Assembly (NCBI RefSeq): GCF_932294415.1
Contig: NC_065535.1
Coordinates: 82,109,862-82,173,861 of the forward strand
Reading direction: 5' to 3'
Length of the DNA: 64,000 bases
Origin: Quercus robur
Lineage: Eukaryota > Streptophyta > Magnoliopsida > Fagales > Fagaceae
A program made the translations under genes and the position numbers. Shown here piece after piece: positions 11,103-21,822 of the stretch. The notes beneath the pieces were generated by a model that saw nothing but the letters and a program-made list of their open reading frames with translations, did no database searches and had not been told where the DNA came from. Every line of letters begins with the position of its first letter. Positions within the stretch are counted from its first letter, which is position 1.

Positions 11103-11597
11103 ATGGACATTGATGCTACGGACAGAGATAGGACTTGTTTTTTGTGTGCCGAAATTCCTCACAATGCAGTTAGGTTGGATTGCTGGAGGAGACAAGATGG
11201 AAACAAATTCCCAATTCCAGCTTGTAGGACCTTCGTTTGTGCCTACCCCAATACCAAAGGAAGAAAAAACTGTGTCACACAATTCCTCTCTAATACTGGG
11301 GCAGAAGATTACTATAGTTTTGTTCGTTGGAATGATAGTCTAAGGGCACTGGAGTACTTGGACAAGCGAAAACCGGAGTCTAGTAATTGGATTGTTGGCA
11401 AATGTCCTATCTGCCAGGGACATATCCGAGGTGTTGAAGTCATTGATAACGTGAGACAATACTACAATGCACAAGTAAGAGAGTGCCACTATAATGACTG
11501 TAAATTTGAAGGAAATTTTATTGCTATGCAACATCACGTGCTAGAATATCATCATGACCCACCTCTGGAAGAGGAGGAATGGGTTATACCGCAATAG
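11103..11597 (+). CDS. DUF1644-family zinc-binding protein (164 aa)
   Basis: An intact single-exon frame. Cysteines come in ordered sets: C12-x2-C15 followed by PHNAV (19-23), C27, C41-x4-C46, C57, then C101-P-I-C104 and a C2H2-like C128-x4-C133...H145-x4-H150. The layout (PHNAV, a Cys-rich linker, KCPICQG, an N-A-x5-C motif and a terminal C2H2) is that of plant DUF1644 proteins, a family with RING-like and C2H2-like fingers. Members are linked to stress responses in the literature I recall, but the molecular role is not settled. The ATG follows a TATA box by about 106 bases. The stop codon is followed at once by GTAATC, a possible donor for a 3' UTR intron. It is shorter than many family members because the C-terminal tail is brief and acidic. 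The frame and cysteine spacing are directly visible; the function is not. Confidence 0.85.
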   Translation: MDIDATDRDRTCFLCAEIPHNAVRLDCWRRQDGNKFPIPACRTFVCAYPNTKGRKNCVTQFLSNTGAEDYYSFVRWNDSLRALEYLDKRKPESSNWIVGKCPICQGHIRGVEVIDNVRQYYNAQVRECHYNDCKFEGNFIAMQHHVLEYHHDPPLEEEEWVIPQ

Positions 11598-13334
11598 GTA
11601 ATCTACTTTCTCATCAACTATATATATATATATATATATATACACACAAATATATATACATACACATATATAATTACATCATAAGTAGGCTTATACTATA
11701 TCACTAAAATCCTATGCCATGCCAATGACTTCTTATCAATTAGAAAAATATATACTTCTTTAATTATTTACAAAGATATCGAAGATATCAGAAATATCAT
11801 AAATCTTTAAGAATCATTATGCCAATCCCTTAGACGTTGGGATTAAATTTGCATAAATACTTGGAAATCCATTTTTCTAATGTTTAAAATGTGGTTGAAA
11901 TGCCAAGTCTTTATGCCAAGAATCATTATGCCAAGTCTTTAATTTAATTTTTTTTCTTTATAAAAGATTAGAAGAGTATTAGAAAATTTGTCATTTGTAG
12001 TATGACTAACATAAAAGATTCGTTTTAATTTTTTTTTTCTTGATAACAGATTAGAAGAATATTGGACATATAATAGAATATAATAATGCTAAGCAACTAA
12101 GATAGAGTAGTTTCAAAGCATTGTTTGAGTTTTGTTTTGTGTTTTTAACTAGGAAACACTAATTGGTTAGAAGCTTAAGCCTCATCGAAAATGCAAGACA
12201 GATGCTTGGAAACTTTTCTGTTTTAATTTAAAGTATTAAAATTTGTCATTAAACCCAATTCTGGATTTTTGGAGTTTGTCTAGTAAGATTTATGTGTTTT
12301 ATAACCACTTATATAACCGCTTAACTTTTTGTTATCATTGTCAAGGCCGTCCCTGATGGAATCCTCCTTTGATGCAAGTCTGAGCCAGGTGCATCCACCG
12401 CCAACTACAGTCTACAAGCAGCCTGAAAATCAATGAAATTGTAAACTGATAAAAACTTAATAAGTTAATAATTACCTTTAAAATATAAAACCTGTCTGTT
12501 TTTTTTTTTTTTTTTAGAATAAACACCTGTCTGTTTGTATTGGTGTATTTGTTTTTAGTTGTAATATACTAATATGCAACATATATGGAACTTTTTCTTT
12601 TTTACTGTCACATTCAAAGACACTCATAGCCCATTCTCTAAACAAAAACCTCACAGTGTGGATTGCTTCCAGCAAATAGGAATCTAAAAACTGCACGAAC
12701 GTACCCTGTAAAGACATTTTGATATTTTAGTTAAAACTCAAATCCGTTCCATACCAACTTCTTTCTAACAACCTTGTTTCCACAAGGTACAAAACATTAA
12801 TTGGAAACTTGGGTACCACACATGTAGGGTTTTTTTTTTTTTTTCGTTAATTTTTGTTCCATACAACTAGTTGCAACTCATATGAGAAACGAAGGAATAG
12901 ACTTTTTTTTTTTTAAGTGTAATTAAGCTAGAAACAGAAAAAGTGATAAAGCACAAACAAAAACAAAGGAAAAATAAAAACACCAAATACAGGAAATGAA
13001 ACAAAGATGAAGACAAAAAGATAGAAAATATAGAAAAACAAAAACCAAGAATATAGAGAAGCAAAGCAAAGTGATTCCCACTGACGAAGCAGGCTCAACG
13101 CCTCAGCATATAAAAAAATGGAGCACCATTGACCATTGTCAAACACCATCTTCAGTAACTTCTCTATTTGGAAACGTAAGAGAATATATAGCAGAAACAA
13201 ACGCGTACGTTCCCCCATTTACATATTACTTTTACGAAGAGTGAATGTGATAATGGGGGTCGATCTTTATCGATCAGTTTTTCCTAGTAGAATTTTATTG
13301 GTTTGCGAATGATGTGATCATTTTGCATGGCCAC
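11598..13334. other. Intergenic region with possible minus-strand gene remnants
   Basis: A TA/CA microsatellite lies at 11620-11670. On the minus strand three short segments sit behind acceptor-like sites: about 13070-13180 (reads FQIEKLLKMVFDNGQW), 12601-12702 (TFVQFLDSYLLEAIHTVRF) and 12341-12424. They look protein-like, but I do not recognise the family and cannot join them by clear splice sites. They may be pieces of a dead host gene. Otherwise nothing seen. Confidence 0.3.
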
Positions 13335-13342
13335 TCTATGCA

Positions 13343-14027
13343 TAGGGATGGCAATTTTGCCCCGCCCCTCCCCGCTTCGCCCCATGCGGGTTTTCCCCAC
13401 CCGCAAAGGTGGTGGGGCGGGGATGGGGCAATATTTTAGACCCGCACCACGGGGCGGGACGGGGATGGGTTTACATTTTTTAGACCCACCCGCCCCATCC
13501 CCGCCCCGCCTTGCATTAATAAGGGTTAAAAGGTAATTTTTTCATACCCTAAAACCCTATTATTTAAACAAAAATATCATCATCTTATTTTATTTAAGTG
13601 GAGATTCTTTTGAAGAACTAGGCAATTTTTATTTTGTTATGTATTAGGAGTTTGGATTATTTTATTGTGTCATACTATGAGATTTTTGTTGTGATATTAT
13701 CTTGTTAAATATTTAGATAATATTATTTAGTATTTGCTAAAAATTAGTTTGATTCGATAGAATAAATTTATTTATAATTTCAAGTATATTTTTATCATTG
13801 AAACATGTCATTTTATTTGAAAAAATGGTAATAGTTGTAGGGAAAATTAACAAGAAATAAAGTTTTACAGTGTAGGGCGGGTCTTTGCGGGGCCTTAAGG
13901 GGCGGGGATGGGGCAAGAAATTTTCCCCGTCATGCGGGGCGGGGCGGGGATGGGACAAGAAAAATCCATGCGGGGCGGGGGCGAAGATCCCATCCTTCGG
14001 CCCCGCCCCGCCCCATTGCCATCCCTA
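13343..14027. mobile_element. Non-autonomous hAT-type element with GC-rich ends (685 bp)
   Basis: The ends are TAGGGATGGCAA and its exact complement TTGCCATCCCTA. They are flanked by a perfect 8-bp duplication TCTATGCA at 13335-13342 and 14028-14035. Next to each end lies about 150-170 bp very rich in GGGGCGGGG or its complement, forming long imperfect inverted arms around an AT-rich core. The 8-bp duplication and TAGGG ends indicate the hAT superfamily. No transposase coding is visible. The perfect duplication suggests a fairly young insertion. Confidence 0.85.
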
Positions 14028-14035
14028 TCTATGCA

Positions 14036-14393
14036 TTTTGAAACTTAAAGGCAAGAAATTTAAATGGGATCTTTTTTAATATTTAAATATATGTCTAATA
14101 AATATCTTGAAGCAAATATTAAATACAATTCTTTAAACAAAATACGTACTTACGTTGTATCAAAAAAGGAAAAAAAAAAAAAAAGGGTACTTACGTAGAT
14201 ATCTATTAGTAATTCTTAACTAGATAAATGGAAGAGATAAGAGTGAATATTGTTTCAGTGGGTTATTTCCCTAAAGGATTTTTGTGTGATCATTGTGATC
14301 ATTTTTCTATAGTGAGCTCACATGGGTTATTTAGAGACCCACTAGAATTCTTAACGTGCAATTTTGTTCCTATTAATTATAATATGAATGTAG
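14036..14393. other. Gene-free stretch
   Basis: A 75-codon frame at 14228-14455 runs into the SINE tail and has no domain support. Nothing else seen. Confidence 0.5.
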
Positions 14394-14405
14394 CATTACT
14401 CGAAT

Positions 14406-14573
14406 TTTTTTTTTTTTTTTTATACAAGATAGAATTTTATTTTAGCCTAATCTAAGTGTATATGTGTGTGAAACTCCCTCTTGGAAACTTGAACCCTGAC
14501 CCTTACCCCCCACACCCCACAAGCACTTATACTTGTGAAGTAACCATCGCACCAAGGGTATGCGGTGGTAGAT
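14406..14573 (-). mobile_element. tRNA-derived SINE, copy 3
   Basis: Minus-strand copy from 14573 (5') to a T run at 14406-14421 (its poly(A) tail). Target duplications CATTACTCGAAT at 14394-14405 and CATTACTTGAAT at 14574-14585 differ at one base. The A box (TGGTGCGATGG) and B box (GGTTCAAGT) are well kept. It is close in sequence to copy 2. Confidence 0.87.
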
Positions 14574-14690
14574 CATTACTTGAATGTTAAATATGCTCAA
14601 TGTTCACTTCTTCCGGCAAATTAGGATATGAATATTAAAATATTTTATGCTCTTTTATCTACCTATTGCCCCACTCCCAATTATATCTCT

Positions 14691-14859
14691 CTCTCTCTCT
14701 CTCTCTTTGAGATATCTGAACTGCATGTTTGATAAAGTCAAATCTCATACCTCTAATTATGGCCAAATATGCAATCTTCGTTATTTATAACTATTTTACT
14801 TGTAATATAATACATTATTATGCAATGCTACTTTTCATATAAAATAATATTTAACCGTT
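14691..14859. other. Short intergenic stretch with (CT)n
   Basis: A (CT)n microsatellite at about 14688-14706; otherwise unremarkable AT-rich DNA. Confidence 0.7.
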
Positions 14860-14865
14860 ACACAT

Positions 14866-15609
14866 TGTAGACTATTTTTGGCCACACAATCCAACACAAG
14901 GCCAAAACAGGCTAGTGTACTGCACGAGACCCCGAACTCATTTGGGCCTTGGACCTTGGACACCAACTTTACATTACGGCCCACGGGCCCAACCCACTTG
15001 CCCAAAACCAAACCCTTGGCCTGCTAAGGCCAGGGGCCCAGGCCTTATGACATTTCGCCCAACCCAAAACCTGTCGAGCAAACCGCTATAATGCATGTTC
15101 ATAATAGCCAATAACCTAGAAATTGCCCAGCAAAGTACTCCTCGAACCAGAGCATCATTGACCGGGGACACTGTGTCTTAGTTTCACCAATATCACCCTG
15201 GGAATAATCCTCTGCCGAACATCCCCTCTGAAGTGGGGAGCTAGTTCCAATGCCACTCCTACCACACCCCACTCCCAACTAAACACCCACTTAGTAGTAA
15301 CGACATTGGACCTCCTGTACCACTAACTACAAGAGAAATCATGACTCCCCACTACTCATTGGGTTATAAATATGAGAGGACAAAGGAGAAGAAGGTTTTG
15401 TTGAAAGGTTGGAGAGAGTTGAGGATTGGGAGAGAGAGGGAGAAAAATTCGTTGAGTTTCTGTGCCGAGAACAATCCAAAGTAGGAAACTCTAACCCATG
15501 ATACAAATAGATTATGAGTTCGAGTGAGGCCCAACCCAATAGCCTCGTCTTTGGCGCGCACAGCTAGGATGTACCATGCACACATGGTGGGCTATTTGGC
15601 CACAGTCCA
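14866..15609 (+). mobile_element. Solo LTR of an LTR retrotransposon (744 bp), fossil
   Basis: Starts TGTAGACTATTTTTGGCC and ends GGCCACAGTCCA, with TG...CA ends. It is flanked by an identical 6-base duplication ACACAT at 14860-14865 and 15610-15615 (a 5-base duplication within it is equally possible). A TATA box (TATAAATA) near 15364 sits where an LTR promoter would. Both ends carry a TATTTnnGGCCACAnTCCAAC-like motif. No internal domain or second LTR is adjacent, so it is probably a solo LTR left by recombination. The intact duplication suggests it is not very old. Confidence 0.65.
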
Positions 15610-15615
15610 ACACAT

Positions 15616-16268
15616 TATTAATTTTAAATATAATATTTTTTCTTTAAAATCTACTTTTTGGCATTTTGAAATGTAAAATTATTATTTAAGTTTCTGAATT
15701 CAATTGCTGCTAACATTTAATATTTCTTGTGATATAGTCTATATAAGATCAAATTTTATTATTTTTAATTTAGAAAAAGTTATTTATGCAAATCCAACTG
15801 TAACATATATATATATATATATATATAGTAAAATTTTGTGAGCAATTAATGGATTTGGAAAAGACTCTAGCCTTCTTATATAATTTTGTACATCTGTAAA
15901 TCAAGTGAAGTAATTTTATCTTCTTCTTTTTTTTTTCTTTTTTTTTTCTTTTTTTTGAGAAGGAAGTAATTTCATTTATTTGAAAAACCTATTTAGAAAT
16001 TTGAATTCTGAAAGTAAATCTAAACATTAATATCATAATAAATATCATTCTTTAAAATAAAAAAAGATTGAGATTAAGACTTTTTTTATTTCCCAATCTG
16101 TCATGCCTACCTTTTTTTTCCTTTTTAAATAAATAACATATATCCAATGAAATAAATAGAACAACCACTTTTAACGAGGGGGGGGGGGGGGGGGGGTTGG
16201 AAATCTGAAACAAACGGAGCATTAAGTCTGCGACTCCTTTTAGAATGGTAGAATCTAGTGTCTAGACT
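15616..16268. other. Gene-free AT-rich stretch
   Basis: TA microsatellite near 15808-15828 and a run of about 18 G near 16180-16197. No gene seen. Confidence 0.55.
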
Positions 16269-16276
16269 AGTATAGT

Positions 16277-17408
16277 CATGGTTGTCAAAATCGCGATCTG
16301 GATCGTAGGATCGCACGATTTTACGATCCCACCTCACCAAAACAATTAGAATCGCACTAGGATCGTAAAAATGGTAGGATCGTGTAGGATCGTAGGATCG
16401 TATGAGATTCTACCGATCCTACCAAAAACATAATTTTTTTTGTTTTTGGATAAATTTTTTGTTTTAATGAAACTTTAAGGATTTTTATTTTTTTATGTTG
16501 TGATGGTATGACTTTTTATTTTTTATTTTATAAAATTATGTCAACCTAAGCAAATGTTTTTTAGTTTCTAGTTCACTTGTAATCAAAATGAAAGAATGTT
16601 TCATCATTTTTAAATGAAGAATTTGACTTGACTTTGCTGCATTTTAAGCTATAATATTATTAAATTTGTTTGATCAATATACTAATTTGTGTTCTAATAT
16701 TACTAAAATATTTTTTATATATAATTTTATCAGTTATGCTTGTATTTGTATATTGATTGATTGATTTTTTTGAGCATACTCTTTAATTGTTACTAAGTGG
16801 TATAACTTGAATAGTTGAGTGTGAAATTGTATCTTGATATCTTTTACAACTCTAGTATACAAATATATAATGTCTACACAGATGATGAAATGGATGATGA
16901 TGATTAGGAATTTAGGACGGTGGTTATAAAAACCTTAGAATGGGAATAATTAAATGTTCACTTCACCTTAATATTCATCTTACTTTTGGATTTCATATTG
17001 TAGTTAGCTAATTTCCATTTGCTAACTTATTTTGGATTTCAAATTTGGAACTTAGAACTTAAAAATATTTTCCTGTTTTGATAAATATTTTGGTATTTGG
17101 TTGCTAATTAAATATTTATTGAACTTTTTAGATACATTAAGTCAAGACTTAAATATATTTGTTTCGTTAGTAAAAACTTAGCGATGTATGACATGCAAAT
17201 TACATCATATGATGCAAATCTAAATTTTTTTTTTTATGGATGAATTTATAATTTACGTGATTATTCAACATAAAAAGTCATTATCAATGTGTTTTTTGCT
17301 TTAAATCTGAAAATATGTAGGATCTTACGATTCACGATCCGATCCTACGATCTACGATCCCACCTACCTTCAACGATCCTACGTAGGATCTCGATTTTGA
17401 CAACCTTG
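16277..17408 (+). mobile_element. hAT-type element, copy A of a 1.1-kb pair
   Basis: Terminal inverted repeats begin CATGGTTGTCAAAATCG (left) and CAAGGTTGTCAAAATCG (right, read inward). The flanks are a perfect 8-bp duplication AGTATAGT at 16269-16276 and 17409-17416. Sub-terminal arms carry many GATCGTAGGATCG-type motifs in inverted orientation at the two ends. Near the middle, 16875-16907 reads YTDDEMDDDD then stop, like the acidic C-terminal tail of many hAT transposases. No catalytic region is present, so it is non-autonomous. It is collinear with the copy at 33155-34312. Confidence 0.85.
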
Positions 17409-17416
17409 AGTATAGT

Positions 17417-18467
17417 ACTACACTGCTACATCAGTGAGGGATATTTTGTCAATTTTTGTTACTTTGTTATGTAAAAACTATACAATTTTAGTATTATTAT
17501 TATTATTATTATTTTAGTTCTTATAAAGGGGAACAGACAAATTCACTAAATTACAAAAAATTTAACTGATTTTAAGTTTTCTCCTATGATTACTATTTTT
17601 TTATATAGGCTATGATTACTATTTGAATTCACTAAATTACAAGATTTTTAACCGATTTTAAATTTTCTCTATGATTACTATTTGAAAAACTGACTAAGAC
17701 AATCACCTTAAAATTGTATATTTCAATCTTAATTGTTTTCTACTTGTTGATGTACCTAATGTAGTGTGTGCATTATAAAGCATTTGAAAAAGACTTGAAT
17801 ATCAAATATGCTGGGCCAAGGACTTGAATATCATGCTGGCAATATTCATTGATAATATATGGTTAATTATTCATTATTTTAGTACAGGGGAAAATGTAAT
17901 TCGTTACTTCTTATGGCAATTTTAGTTATTTTAATGCAATAAATTTATTTAACATTTACATTTTCAAATAAGTTTTGAAATTTGAGTGAAAATGAAAATA
18001 TGCTAAATTTGAGTGAATATGAAAATATCCTAAAAATGAACAGTTAATTTTTTTAGAATAGAACATGATATAGGTTTTAGTTAGCTCAATTAATAAAATT
18101 CATTTTTTCAACTAAAAAAAAAAAAAAGCAAAAAGAAAATGAAAGAAAAAGTAAAATCTTCTCTCATTGAACATAAAACATAGGTTCAAATCTCGCCTAC
18201 ACCTAAAACAAATCCAATATTGTTGTCTTGGCCTTATAAAGAGAAATCTTTATGGAATAGATGCCATAATTTTCAAATCTTATCTATCGATCTATCAAAA
18301 AGTAAAATATATTAAAAAATTTCATTAAAATTTATACTTGAATTAAGAATAACTAGAACATGGTCTATTTTGTTATTCCTTGAAATTTAACTGGAATGTA
18401 GAGCAATCGAATCTAACCAGAAGACACATCAATTAATATTTTGAGTAAACTCTTGACGTCACAAAAA

Positions 18468-18498
<31 letters not shown>

Positions 18499-18710
18499 TA
18501 TCTAGGACCACACACTTTTGTGCCAAAACTTTGATGTGGTAGGTTGTAAGTGGTAGAAAAAAAGTAGCGGATACATATGAACATTATAGGCAGCCAGTCA
18601 CAATCTACCACATAGGATAGTTGTGGAAAAGTGTTTGATAAGTGATGAAGTCCTAGAATTCCTTTGACATCACATGTAACCTCGAGGTGTTTATAACACA
18701 ATGTGTGTGT

Positions 18711-18772
<62 letters not shown>

Positions 18773-19047
18773 TAGGCTCTGTACACTTACAGAATTCATA
18801 GACTTCAATTTGGACTGCACAATCTAGTGATGGTGCAAATCGCAATGTACCTGCCCATATGGTATATTTAAGATTTAAGATTTAAGATATGGGGTTGACA
18901 TGAGTTATACTTTAGCAATTTGCATTCTAAATAATGTAGGGCAGAGAAACTCATCTTAAATATATTGGGATTAAAACACCCAGCACCTAACCTAGACTCA
19001 TTGAAAGATCGAGGATTAGAATTATTTCTTAATTGCAGCTACCCAAA
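17417..19047. other. Gene-free stretch with dinucleotide microsatellites
   Basis: ATT repeat near 17490-17513; (TA)n at about 18477-18501; a compound (GT)(CA)(TA) run at about 18703-18768. Two short neighbouring segments near 17521 and 17590-17690 partly repeat each other (AATTCACTAAATTACAA). The upstream region of the receptor-kinase pseudogene ends here. No other gene seen. Confidence 0.55.
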
Positions 19048-20947
19048 ATGAAAAACATGAAAGATATATTGCCTATCCTGTCTAGCTTGGTTTTCTCTTG
19101 GTTGTTCAGCATTGACTTTACAAATGCAGCATATAAATTAAGAGCAGGCAAGTTAATGAGAAACTGGGAATTCTAAAAGTCTTCAAGCAAGCTCTTTCAG
19201 TTATGATTCTTCAGTCTTGGTTCTTCCAGCAACCGCTACTTGGGGATTCAATACATAAACTACAGAGATATGAAGATAGTTTGGGTGGCCAACAACAGAA
19301 TTCGTTGATGGATAGCTCTGGAGTTCTATCCATCAATGGTGATGGGTACCTGGTTATTACCAATGGCAAAGGGACCTCTAACAACCTGCAATAAGTAGTA
19401 ATACAAGTGAGTCACTTTTTGATTCTGGGAATTTAGTTTTGTGAGTAGGAGAAGAGATTGTGTGGCAGAGCTTTGATTATCCATCTGATACAATTTTACC
19501 AGGCATGAAATTGGGGCTCTTTGACTTAACGCCAGAACAGCGTCAGAACCTGTTTCTTACCTCATGGGTAACACTAGGAGTTCCAGCTTCAGGAGCATTT
19601 AATGTTGGTGTTGATCCAAACACAAAGCAACTTGTGATTTGGCAAAGAGGGTTTCTATATTGGCACAGTGGGAATTGGAATGGGAAATTTTTTAGCTAGC
19701 ATAGGTGATAATGATAAGTTTAAGTTCAGCTACATATTGAATGAAAATGATAGCTACTTCACTTTATCTGTGAATGATTACTACTTTTATTCAGGGATTG
19801 GGATGAACCCATATGGGCAAATTGACATGTTTATAGTGGGACTTGATGGATCTTCAGCTCAGTGGTCTCAATCATCCTGTGATGACGAAGAAGAATAAAG
19901 GTCCAAGGGTTGTATAGTGCCAATGCCATCCAAATGCAGCAGTGGCAACAAAGTCCCTCTTACAAGTGGAACTATGGATGAATGGGAATCCTTTAACAAT
20001 CTTATTCTGAGTCTCAGTGACTGCAAAGAGATATGCAGGAACAAGTGTTCTTGAAAAACTTATGCGTCTGCACAATCTGATGGGACAGGGTGTGAACTTT
20101 CTTATGGCCAAAAGCTCAATCATCTTGATGGATCGGATGCAGAATTTTTTTACATTCGAAACAACACAGTTTTGGATAAGGTAGAGATTACAATAAAAAT
20201 TTAAGTTAATCAATACTTTACTTGACATAAAAGCATGTATATAAATCTGAATTCAATAACCAATTTTTACTCCTGATCATTTCAACCACTAATTGAACTC
20301 TATCATTCCTGATTCTACTTGCAGCTTGACCTACACAATGCTAAATCACATCGTAGTTAGAACTATGAAAACTAAATACTAATCTGTGAAGTTAATATGT
20401 CTAATGAATAATCTATGTATTTATGTATTCTCATTTAATTTATTGTGGAATAAACTTTGTGTAAAGCAAAATCAATCTCTAACATTGGAACTAATGATCA
20501 GCCATGTTGTTTACCTTTTCTAGAGACTCCAAGGAAGAGGCAACTGTGGTTAACTATTGGTAGTTCAGTGGCTTCCTTGATAATTCTTATTCTATTTAGC
20601 TCACTGTGCTATTCACAGCGTAAAGATTTCTGTTTTCAAGGTACCATATCCTAGTTAACACTTAGCTGCATTCTAAAGAGAAATTTCTGCTTGTAGTAAC
20701 CAGGTAAGAAAGGAAGCAGTAATGGGCGCAGCATGGGCCAGTGCAAGGAGCTATTTATGCATGAATTAGGTACCACAGCAGCTATGAATGAACTCTGGCT
20801 CAACAAAGCTAAAGTTATATGGAAGGAAGGGTCATGAATTTACATTTGTTCTGCTTTTCCAGCATAAAAAATTGGCACAGATTACTTCTCTGAAGTGAAT
20901 AAACTAGGTCGGGTGGTTTTAGGCCTGTTTATAAGGTAACATATAAG

Positions 20948-21476
20948 CTAGAAAGCACAGGTGCGGCTCCAGGGTCGCCGCACCCGCACAGGACTCGCAG
21001 CGACACGGTGACACTCCTCCAATACGCCGATTCGCCCTTTTTTTTTTTTTTGATTCACGCTGACATGTGCTGATTTGAGCTGATACGGGCCGATTTGCGC
21101 TGATTCGGCTCCGATTCCAGCCAAAGTCAAACGAAACCGGCCGAAATTTACCGAAACCAGCTGATATCGGCCCAAATATGCCGAAATTGGCCGAAATCAT
21201 GGCTGAAATACATGTTAAAAAAATAATAAAAATAAACTTGTGGGTTGTATTCAAATTTATGAATATCATCTTTTAGTTATTATCTACTATTACTCTTAAA
21301 TTGGTATACATTTACAATTATATGAAAAAGTATGTTTAGCAATATATAGAAAATATAAATAAAAGTATTTTTAATAATTTTTTAATCACCGCACCCTGCA
21401 CCCTACTTTTTCAAAAATTGCCGAGTCCCGCACCGGCACCGGCACCTGAATCCGGAAACACACCCGTGCTTCATAG
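20948..21476. mobile_element. Non-autonomous hAT-type element inside the pseudogene intron (529 bp)
   Basis: Ends CTAGAAAGCAC (left) and CTATGAAGCAC (right, read inward), flanked by a perfect 8-bp duplication CATATAAG at 20940-20947 and 21477-21484. The arms are GC-rich (GGTGCGG..., CCGGCACCGGCACC). The interior is a run of short GCTGATTYG / GGCCGAAAT-like repeats. The element sits just after the donor of the glycine-loop exon. No transposase coding seen. Confidence 0.8.
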
Positions 21477-21484
21477 CATATAAG

Positions 21485-21600
21485 TGCATGTAAGGTGTGG
21501 GGGGGCAAGGGCCGGGGTTGAAGTCTCCAGGAGAGAGTTTCACACACATATACACTTAGATTAGGTTAAAGTAGAATTTTTATCTTGTATTAAAAAAATA
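21485..21600 (+). mobile_element. tRNA-derived SINE, copy 4, 5'-truncated
   Basis: Plus-strand copy lacking the A-box half. It begins within the sequence corresponding to TATAAGTGC, keeps the B-box region (GGGTTGAAGTCTCC), and ends in an A-rich tail at 21590-21608. Its first bases overlap the right duplication of the adjacent hAT-type element, so that element landed at or next to the SINE's truncated 5' end. Confidence 0.75.
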
Positions 21601-21822
21601 AAATAAAAATTTCAAAGGGTTGATACATTTCTTTAATAATATAGGCATTTTGAAAAATAACAAGGTTGTCTTGTAGGGTACGTTTGTTGATGGATCCCAG
21701 GATATCTGATTTTGGCACAGCAAAAATCTTTGGAGAATGAATCTAGAGCATATGTGAATTAAATTATTGGGACATAGTAAGTAAGCGACCTTTTTTTTAT
21801 ATGTAAACTGAGTCATATACTA

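Noticed and set aside
12867-13064. Hydrophobic minus-strand frame that looks like membrane helices
   Set aside because: Poly-A/T-rich DNA read as Phe/Leu; no charged loops or family match.
18459-18845. 128-codon minus-strand frame
   Set aside because: Built largely from TA and CA microsatellites (repeated IY and CV residues).
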